A stretch of DNA of 5,507 nt from DASZQY01 sp048498575 (GTDB lineage Bacteria; Pseudomonadota; Alphaproteobacteria; Rhizobiales; Kaistiaceae), in NCBI GenBank assembly GCA_048498575.1, contig JBEHXS010000178.1:1-5507 (forward strand). The letters are read 5' to 3'. The position numbers were made by a program, and so were the translations under genes. The notes beneath the pieces were generated by a model. It saw nothing but the letters and a program-made list of their open reading frames with translations. It did no database searches and had not been told where the DNA came from. Below, piece by piece: positions 1 through 4,749 of this stretch (the first letter of the stretch is position 1; the number at the start of each line of letters is the position of its first letter).

Positions 1-14
1 TCATCGCTAGCCTC

Positions 15-785
15 ATGCGCATCCTCATCACCAACGACGACGGTATCCATTCGCCCGGCATCGAGGCGCTGGAGCGCATCGGCAAGGCGCTCGGCGGCGA
101 TGTCTGGGTCGTCGCGCCCGAGTTCGATCAGAGCGGCCTTGCCCATTCGCTTTCGTTGAGCGATCCGCTCCGGCTGCGTACCATCAGCCCGCAGCACTAC
201 GCCGTGCGCGGCACGCCCAGCGATTGCGTCATCATGGCGGTCCGCCGTCTGCTGCCCGAGAAGCCGGATCTCATCCTGTCCGGCATCAATTCCGGCACCA
301 ACCTCGCCGATGACATCACCTATTCCGGCACCGTCGCCGGCGCCATCGAGGGCACGCTGCTCGGCATCCCGTCGGTCGCGCTTAGCCAGGGGTACGAATA
401 CGCCTCCGGCGAGCGCGTCGTGCCGTGGATGACGGCCGAGGCGCTGGCCCCGGCCATCATCGCGAAGCTCGTCGCCTTCGGCTTCCCGCACGGCGTCTTC
501 TACAACATCAACTTCCCCAAGCTGCCGCCGGCGGAGATCAAGGGCGTCGCCGTCACCGCGCAGGGCGAGCTCACCCACGCCCTCCAGATCGAGGAGCGGC
601 GCGACGGTCGGAACCTGCCCTACTACTGGCTGATGTATCGCCGCGCGCCGACAAAGGCCGCTGCCGGCAGCGACGACGAAGCCGTGGCCGCCGGCATGGT
701 TTCGATCACGCCGCTCCGCCTCGATATGACGGCCTACGACCTCGCCGATCCGCTTCGCCATCATTTCCAGCGGGAATCCGGCTAA
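15..785 (+). CDS. surE: 5'/3'-nucleotidase SurE
   Basis: SurE removes the phosphate from nucleoside 5'- and 3'-monophosphates in the cytoplasm (EC 3.1.3.5), is metal dependent, and is linked to stationary-phase survival. The 256-residue product has the usual family length. It opens with the hallmark ITNDDG (residues 5-10), whose Asp8 and Asp9 are the expected metal ligands. The other ligands are visible as Ser40 in the DQSG stretch (38-41) and Asn92 in SGINSGTN (89-96). TYSGTVAGA (102-110) is another family signature. The ATG at 15 is chosen because MRILITNDDG is the standard SurE N-terminus. Only 14 bases precede it in the window, so its ribosome site and promoter cannot be judged. pcm follows after 10 bases on the same strand, a common pairing in proteobacteria, often downstream of serS. 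Identification is essentially certain from sequence; activity is inferred from the family. Confidence 0.98.
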   Translation: MRILITNDDGIHSPGIEALERIGKALGGDVWVVAPEFDQSGLAHSLSLSDPLRLRTISPQHYAVRGTPSDCVIMAVRRLLPEKPDLILSGINSGTNLADDITYSGTVAGAIEGTLLGIPSVALSQGYEYASGERVVPWMTAEALAPAIIAKLVAFGFPHGVFYNINFPKLPPAEIKGVAVTAQGELTHALQIEERRDGRNLPYYWLMYRRAPTKAAAGSDDEAVAAGMVSITPLRLDMTAYDLADPLRHHFQRESG

Positions 786-795
786 CATCGCCGCC

Positions 796-1467
796 ATGGC
801 CGAAATGCACGGCGGTGGCGGCGAAGACGAAAAACGGGTGCGGCTGGCGGAGCTGATCCTGCGGCTGCGCCGCGCCGGCGTCACCGACCAGCGCGTCGTC
901 GCGGCCATGGAGGCGACGCCGCGCGAGCTGTTCGTCCCGGCGGAAGCCCGCCCCGAAGCCTACGCCGAGCGCGCGCTCCCCATCGAATGCGGGCAGACCA
1001 TCAGCGCCCCGGTCATCGTCGGCATCATGACGGCGGCGCTCGAGGTCGGCGATCGCGACCGCGTGCTCGAGGTCGGCACCGGCACCGGCTACCAGGCCGC
1101 GGTGCTCGCCCGTCTCGCGCGCCGCGTTTACACCGTCGATCGCTTCCGCACGCTGGTTACGGCGGCGGAGTCGCGCTTCAAGACGCTCCGCCTGCACAAC
1201 GTCACGACGCTGATCGCCGACGGCATGAACGGCTGGCCCGAACAGGCGCCGTTCGATCGCATCATCGTGACTGCCGCCGGCGAGAGCGTGCCCGAGGCGC
1301 TGAAGAAGCAGGTCAAGGTCGGCGGCATCATCGTCATTCCGGTCGGCCCGCAAGATGGCATCCAGAAGCTGACCCAGCTCCGCCGTACCGAAACCGGCTT
1401 CGACGAGCGGGTGCTCGCCGACGTCCGCTTCGTCCCCCTCATTCCCGGCAAGGCCGCCCGGCTTTAG
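796..1467 (+). CDS. pcm: Protein-L-isoaspartate O-methyltransferase
   Basis: Pcm uses S-adenosylmethionine to methylate L-isoaspartyl residues that arise in ageing proteins, starting their repair to aspartate (EC 2.1.1.77); it is cytoplasmic. The 223-residue product shows the family blocks in order: GQTISAPVIVGIMTAAL (66-82), the SAM-binding motif I VLEVGTGTGYQAAVLARL (90-107), PFDRIIVTAA (152-161), and the C-terminal RFVPLIPG (211-218). The ATG at 796 lies 10 bases after the surE stop; a second in-frame ATG at 805 is possible. No convincing Shine-Dalgarno sequence is visible close to either, so translation may be coupled to surE. The N-terminal stretch to about residue 13 is Gly/Glu-rich and probably not conserved. 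The stop at 1465-1467 converges with the membrane-protein gene on the other strand, with 5 bases between. In many proteobacteria a lipoprotein or M23 peptidase gene (nlpD type) follows pcm; here it does not. Confidence 0.98.
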   Translation: MAEMHGGGGEDEKRVRLAELILRLRRAGVTDQRVVAAMEATPRELFVPAEARPEAYAERALPIECGQTISAPVIVGIMTAALEVGDRDRVLEVGTGTGYQAAVLARLARRVYTVDRFRTLVTAAESRFKTLRLHNVTTLIADGMNGWPEQAPFDRIIVTAAGESVPEALKKQVKVGGIIVIPVGPQDGIQKLTQLRRTETGFDERVLADVRFVPLIPGKAARL

Positions 1468-1472
1468 CGCCT

Positions 1473-2345
1473 CTAGCTCGCGCCACGCTGCGCAAACGCT
1501 GAGCGCAGCGTCAGGCCATCGAAGCCGTCGGGCGTCTTCCCGGTCAGCGCGAAATAGTAGAGCGCCCCGGCGTAGATGCCGGAGAGTGCGCTGCCGACGA
1601 GGATGAGCCCGAGCATCAGCACCACGCCGATCGCGACCATCGCCCCTCCGAGGACGAGATGATGCGCGTCGATCGCCGCGATGCCGCCGCCGATCCCGAC
1701 GAGAATGATCACCATGCCGATGAGCCCGGTGGCGACCGAGATGCCGGCGTTGCCGATCAGGTTCTCGCCCCAGGTGTCGTTCAGCATCGTCGCGCTGCGC
1801 TGGATCGCCCTGATCGGCCCGATGCCCTCCGCCGCGAGGACTGGCACGACCAGAAACGTCGCCACCGTCCACATCAGGCCGAACAGCGACTCGATCAGCC
1901 GGCCGACGAAGCCGAACCGCTCCGCGATCTGCCTGAGGATGATGCCGACGGTGGCCGAGATCAGGGCGTAGCCGACGATCGGCCCGATGCGGCTGACGGC
2001 AAGCGACAGCGCCGAGCCGATGGTCACCTCGCCGCCGGCGAGCTTGGCGATCGCGGCTCCGACCAGCGCGGTGTTGAAGAAGATGATGACGAAATATTCG
2101 GCGAAGTAGAGCGCAAACAGCCAGATGTAGAACGCCGGCGAGGTCGGCACCTCGCCGCTGTCGGTCGGGATCTGGTCGATCAGCCCCGTGCTGTACGCGT
2201 CGTATCCGAAGGCCGCGATCACCACGACCGACACGATGCCGGAGAGGAGCGGCAGCACGAGCAGCTCCTTGTCGGAGCGCAGAACCTTGCCGCTCGCCGC
2301 GATGAGCTCGATGCTCCGCGCCAGTCGCGAAATGCCGTCGGCCAT
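1473..2345 (-). CDS. Six-helix integral membrane protein, DUF6159-like, function unknown
   Basis: The 290-residue product is strongly hydrophobic, with about six likely transmembrane segments near residues 29-47, 72-97, 119-137, 155-172, 200-222 and 228-252. The N-terminal pattern (a short basic/amphipathic stretch, then VLRSDKELLVLPLLSG at 21-36) and the block PVLAAEGIGPIRAIQRSATM (168-187) followed by WGENL (192-196) resemble what I recall of DUF6159, an uncharacterised family of bacterial and archaeal membrane proteins. That assignment is from memory of the family pattern and was not searched. No catalytic motif or signal peptide is seen. The ATG at 2345 is supported by GGAGAAG on the minus strand (2351-2357), 5 bases upstream. 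The gene lies 63 bases downstream of queF on the same strand, but nothing links its role to queuosine synthesis. Its last codons contain a perfect 9-base inverted repeat (1485-1511). Confidence 0.85.
   Translation of the reverse strand: MADGISRLARSIELIAASGKVLRSDKELLVLPLLSGIVSVVVIAAFGYDAYSTGLIDQIPTDSGEVPTSPAFYIWLFALYFAEYFVIIFFNTALVGAAIAKLAGGEVTIGSALSLAVSRIGPIVGYALISATVGIILRQIAERFGFVGRLIESLFGLMWTVATFLVVPVLAAEGIGPIRAIQRSATMLNDTWGENLIGNAGISVATGLIGMVIILVGIGGGIAAIDAHHLVLGGAMVAIGVVLMLGLILVGSALSGIYAGALYYFALTGKTPDGFDGLTLRSAFAQRGAS
1485..1511. terminator. 9-bp perfect inverted repeat at the convergent pcm / membrane-protein ends
   Basis: ACGCTGCGC (1485-1493) is followed by a 9-base loop and its exact reverse complement GCGCAGCGT (1503-1511). 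It begins 18 bases after the pcm stop and lies within the last codons of the minus-strand membrane protein (residues about 278-286). Because it is symmetrical it could fold in transcripts from either strand. No T-run follows on either side, so it is not a classical intrinsic terminator. It may be a 3'-end stabilising or pausing hairpin, or partly a by-product of GC-rich coding sequence. Confidence 0.35.
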
Positions 2346-2391
2346 GGTCGCTTCTCCGCCTGAAAGTGGCGGATGGTCGCGTCGCGCGCTG

Positions 2392-2408
2392 AAAAAAGCG
2401 TAAAGCGC
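2392..2408 (-). terminator. Weak candidate intrinsic terminator after queF
   Basis: Immediately after the queF stop, the minus strand reads GCG-CTTTA-CGC and then six T residues (2397-2392). This is a stem of only 3 pairs, 4 with a G-T wobble, but the T-run is correctly placed. A T-run is conspicuous in such GC-rich sequence. If functional, it would separate queF from the downstream membrane-protein gene at least in part. The short stem makes this doubtful. Confidence 0.25.
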
Positions 2409-2864
2409 CTAGCCGCGTCCGCGGTAGGGGGCAACGCCCTGGTCGGGCAGCCACACGTCCTTAAGCGGCGCACCCGTCTGCCAGAACACGTCGATCGGCA
2501 TGCCCCCGCGCGGGTTGAAGTAGCCGCCGATCCGGAGCCACCGCGGCTTCAACAGGTCGGCGATCTTCTTGCCGATGGTCACGGTCACGTCCTCGTGGAA
2601 AGCGCCGTGGTTGCGGAACGCGTTGAGGTAAAGCTTCAGCGACTTGGATTCGACCAGCCACTTGTCCGGTACGTAGTCGATGACGAGATGCCCGAAATCC
2701 GGCTGCCCGGTCACCGGGCAGATCGAAGTGAATTCCGGGAACGTGAAGCGGGCGAGAAACTTTGCGCCGGCCTGTGGGTTCGGCACGCGGTCGAGGGTCG
2801 CCTCGTCCGGGCTCTGCGGCAGCGCGACCGCGCGGCCGAGCTGAAGGGTGGTTTTATTTGCCAT
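2409..2864 (-). CDS. queF: NADPH-dependent 7-cyano-7-deazaguanine (preQ0) reductase QueF, short type
   Basis: QueF reduces the nitrile of preQ0 to the aminomethyl group of preQ1 with two NADPH (EC 1.7.1.13), a cytoplasmic step of queuosine tRNA modification. The 151-residue length fits the single-domain (YkvM-type) form rather than the long two-domain E. coli form. The nucleophilic cysteine is Cys49 in SICPVTGQPDFGH (47-59), with Asp56 as the likely proton donor. The QueF signature ESKSLKLYL (72-80) and the substrate-binding His90-Glu91 in NHGAFHE (85-91) are intact. The C-terminus GVAPYRGRG is the usual one in alphaproteobacterial members as I recall them. The ATG at 2864 is the only plausible start: no in-frame ATG, GTG or TTG lies in the 43 bases back to the upstream gene. 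No Shine-Dalgarno sequence is visible there; instead a GC-only hairpin abuts the start. Other queuosine genes are absent from the window. Confidence 0.98.
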   Translation of the reverse strand: MANKTTLQLGRAVALPQSPDEATLDRVPNPQAGAKFLARFTFPEFTSICPVTGQPDFGHLVIDYVPDKWLVESKSLKLYLNAFRNHGAFHEDVTVTIGKKIADLLKPRWLRIGGYFNPRGGMPIDVFWQTGAPLKDVWLPDQGVAPYRGRG

Positions 2865-2895
2865 GGCCGCGCGATCTATGCCGTTTCGCGCGGCC
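2865..2895 (-). promoter_or_regulatory. Perfect 9-bp GC hairpin directly upstream of the queF start codon
   Basis: On the minus strand GGCCGCGCG (2895-2887), a 13-base loop (2886-2874) and CGCGCGGCC (2873-2865) form a perfect inverted repeat ending at the base before the queF ATG. In queF mRNA all nine pairs would be G-C, and the 3' arm covers the place where a Shine-Dalgarno sequence would sit. It could limit queF translation, or act as a 3'-end hairpin for the upstream gene, which stops 13 bases before the repeat. There is no T-run, and I see no preQ1-riboswitch signature. Confidence 0.45.
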
Positions 2896-2907
2896 CCGCA
2901 AGCTTGG

Positions 2908-4731
2908 CTAGCGGTGCCCGGTCCAGGTGCCGACGGCGCCGGGGTTGCTGTCGAAATAGAACGTCCCGCTGAAGCTGCTCGGCCCCGTCAGTACGAAGTC
3001 GCCGTGCCCGGTGACGTTGCCGGGATTGGTCCAGACGAACGTCAGGTGCCCGTTGGCTGCAATCTGTCCCTTGCTGATCGCGCCGGTGACGCCGGATGTC
3101 GTGTAGGTGCCGCCCCAGGTGTCGTGCAGGTGCGAGAGGGTGAGGGTGCCCGGCATCGTGCCGTTCACCGTCGTCTGCCAGTCGCCCGCAAAGTTGCCCG
3201 GGTCGATCGCCGCGACAGTCGACTTGCCCAGCTTGCCGAGCAGGTGCAGCGCGTCGTGCATCGTGTCCTTCGACGTGGTGGTCACGCCGAGCTTGGTCGC
3301 GGCGTTGCCGACGTTGGTCGCAGCCGCCGGCGGCGGCAGGACGACGGAAGGAGGCGTCTGCGTCGCGGCGGCGATGGATTTGGGTAGTGCGATTGGGTTC
3401 AGCAGAGTTCTCGGCGTGCCGACGCACGCCAGCTCGTGCGTGTGGGCTGCGGTGTCCTTGATGCCGTCGAAGAAGCCGCCGACGTAGTTCGAGCCGCGCC
3501 GGTGGCAAAGCGTATCGGCCGCCCGCGCCACCGCCGCCCATGTCGTGTTTTCAATGTTGGTGCTCGTCAGGCCGGCTGATTTCAGGTCGCCGTCGGTCGC
3601 CTGGAAGGCATCGGCGTTCTGGTGCTCGACGAAGCACAGCATGTCCAGTTGGTTGCTTGACTGGTAGTAGCTGCCCGTCGGTAGCGCATAGGCGTGCGGT
3701 GGCACCGGCATGGTGCCGTTGCTGCCAAGTACCATCGCGAGTGCGATACCGCCCTCGCACGTCTTCGTCGCTGCTGCGCTGGCTTCGACCCGCCCGCTGG
3801 TCTCGATCCCGCCGAAGACCTCCCCCTGGATCGGCGCATGCAGGGCCGAGCCCGAGCACACCAGGCCGTATGTGTAGGCGCCGCCGAGGTTCTGCTTTCC
3901 GGTGAAGAATCCGCCGACGTAGCCGTAATAGTCGCAGATCGATTGCGCGGCCCGCGCCGCCGGCGCCCACGGAATGCCGTTGAGGTCGGTGAATTGCTCG
4001 CCGCTCTGCTCGACCATGTTGGCGTAGATCGTGAGCGCGTCGGTGGTCGTCTTCGTCGCCTGCCGGGGCCCGAAAGATGGCGTCGGAAACTGTGTCGGAG
4101 CAGGCGTGACCGCGAGGGCGCCGGAGGCGATCGCCGCGGCCGGGCTCGGGCCGCACAGCAGTCCGAGGCCGTAGACCACGTCGCCGGCCTTGCCGGTCAG
4201 CCCTGTCGGCGCTTCACCGGCCGGGCACGCCAGGGGTATGTCGGTCTGGCTATTGTCGTTGTAGCTGCCGTCGCCGGTCAGGATGTCGGTCGCGAATATG
4301 TTGTGCGACAGGTCGGTCGCGATGAAGCAGTACAGGCGGATGTTGTCGATGCTGGGGTTGGAGCCGCTCGTCAGAACGATGGCGAAGCTGGCGGCGATCA
4401 TGTGATCGTTGCCGCAGGCGTAGACTTGCGGAGCGCCGCCTCCGCCGCCGCCGTGGGGCGCACCCGTTTTGGGCGGCAGCGTCAGCGTGCCGGAGGCGTC
4501 GAGCTTCGCGCATTGCGTCGCGATCTGGTCGAGCAGGTCGCCGGTCTTCACCTGGAAGCCGACGAGGTAGGATCCCGGGTCGCACGCCTCTGAGAAATAT
4601 GTCCCGCCGTTGCCGCCGACGATCACCGTTTCATCGGCCCTTGCGGCTGTTCCGCCGACGAGCTCCGCCACCGCGATGATGATCGCCGCGACTATCGCGG
4701 CAGCGCCGTGCTTCCCGTGTCGCCCAGTCAT
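2908..4731 (-). CDS. Secreted cysteine-rich protein with duplicated A-B-A disulfide-loop region and C-terminal beta domain, function unknown
   Basis: I do not recognise a named gene. Residues 1-32 form a signal peptide: basic RHGKH, a hydrophobic core at 10-27, and cleavage expected after AARA (29-32). The mature chain has exactly twelve cysteines: 50, 74, 106, 135, 169, 193, 266, 292, 325, 366, 409 and 436. The N-terminal half begins GGNGGTYF (39-46) with C-x2-G-x4-G-type loops reminiscent of beta-prism (jacalin-like) lectins, a weak resemblance only. Residues 195-225 and 445-473 are Pro/Ala-rich linkers. Two copies of a W-x4-R-A-A-x3-C ... YVGGFF-x-G ... C-x-G unit lie at 255-294 and 398-438. 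Residues 514-607 are a beta-rich domain shared with the neighbouring gene product. A six-glycine run occupies 94-99. The ATG at 4731 is chosen for the signal peptide; GGGAA lies 9 bases upstream. It follows the upstream gene by 18 bases, suggesting one transcript. The likely location is the periplasm or cell surface; the ligand is unknown. Confidence 0.85.
   Translation of the reverse strand: MTGRHGKHGAAAIVAAIIIAVAELVGGTAARADETVIVGGNGGTYFSEACDPGSYLVGFQVKTGDLLDQIATQCAKLDASGTLTLPPKTGAPHGGGGGGAPQVYACGNDHMIAASFAIVLTSGSNPSIDNIRLYCFIATDLSHNIFATDILTGDGSYNDNSQTDIPLACPAGEAPTGLTGKAGDVVYGLGLLCGPSPAAAIASGALAVTPAPTQFPTPSFGPRQATKTTTDALTIYANMVEQSGEQFTDLNGIPWAPAARAAQSICDYYGYVGGFFTGKQNLGGAYTYGLVCSGSALHAPIQGEVFGGIETSGRVEASAAATKTCEGGIALAMVLGSNGTMPVPPHAYALPTGSYYQSSNQLDMLCFVEHQNADAFQATDGDLKSAGLTSTNIENTTWAAVARAADTLCHRRGSNYVGGFFDGIKDTAAHTHELACVGTPRTLLNPIALPKSIAAATQTPPSVVLPPPAAATNVGNAATKLGVTTTSKDTMHDALHLLGKLGKSTVAAIDPGNFAGDWQTTVNGTMPGTLTLSHLHDTWGGTYTTSGVTGAISKGQIAANGHLTFVWTNPGNVTGHGDFVLTGPSSFSGTFYFDSNPGAVGTWTGHR
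2911..3192 (-). repeat. Shared C-terminal beta domain, copy in the 607-residue protein
   Basis: Residues 514-607 open with FAGDW and close with WTGHR at the very C-terminus. Aligned by hand with residues 154-245 of the neighbouring product (4753-5028), 44 positions are identical with two single-residue gaps. Shared landmarks include WQTT, GT-x-TLS, GTY, GHL and LTG. Alternating hydrophobic and polar residues with G-T-Y turns suggest a small beta-barrel or beta-sandwich. Confidence 0.85.
3418..3540 (-). repeat. W-ARAA-C repeat, second copy (residues 398-438)
   Basis: This segment reads W-A-x2-ARAA-x3-C, then G-S-N-YVGGFF-x-G, then L-x-C-x-G, and matches the copy at 3850-3969 at about 19 of 42 aligned positions. 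It includes both cysteines (409 and 436), which probably pair with each other. Confidence 0.75.
3850..3969 (-). repeat. W-ARAA-C repeat, first copy (residues 255-294)
   Basis: This segment reads W-A-P-A-ARAA-x3-C, then YVGGFF-T-G, then L-V-C-S-G, with cysteines 266 and 292. It is the partner of the copy at 3418-3540, from which it differs mainly by lacking a two-residue insertion before YVGGFF. The spacing between its cysteines is 26, against 27 in the other copy. Confidence 0.75.
4636..4731 (-). other. Sec-type signal peptide coding region of the 607-residue protein
   Basis: The first 32 codons give an n-region with Arg4, His5, Lys7 and His8. A hydrophobic core of Ala, Ile and Val follows (about 10-27), then a small-residue end AARA before Asp33, matching the A-x-A rule of signal peptidase I. 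There is no lipobox cysteine. The many paired cysteines in the mature chain fit export to an oxidising compartment. Confidence 0.85.
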
Positions 4732-4749
4732 GATCCCGTGTTCCCGAGC

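Noticed and set aside
1..14. Possible tail of an upstream gene such as serS, with TAG at 8-10
   Set aside because: Ten bases cannot identify a gene. Gene order in relatives makes serS plausible, but the sequence does not show it.
706..2454. A 582-codon open frame on the minus strand across pcm and the membrane-protein gene
   Set aside because: Its product is Arg/Ala/Asp-rich with no domain, and it overlaps genes recognisable in other frames. Long shadow frames are expected in GC-rich DNA.
2865..2907. A preQ1 riboswitch before queF
   Set aside because: Only a simple GC hairpin is present. The A-rich tail and conserved loop bases expected of preQ1 aptamers are not seen in these 43 bases.
2373..2972. 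A 199-codon plus-strand frame over queF
   Set aside because: It is the complement of an unmistakable queF gene and has no features of its own.
4436..4453. GCC-type triplet run encoding the Gly6 stretch
   Set aside because: This short codon repeat in a linker between two loops is common in GC-rich genes and is not evidence of a functional repeat.
3694..4593. A 299-codon plus-strand frame opposite the secreted-protein gene
   Set aside because: It is Arg-rich, low in complexity and without a recognisable motif. The minus-strand frame has a signal peptide, patterned cysteines and internal repeats, so this is a shadow.
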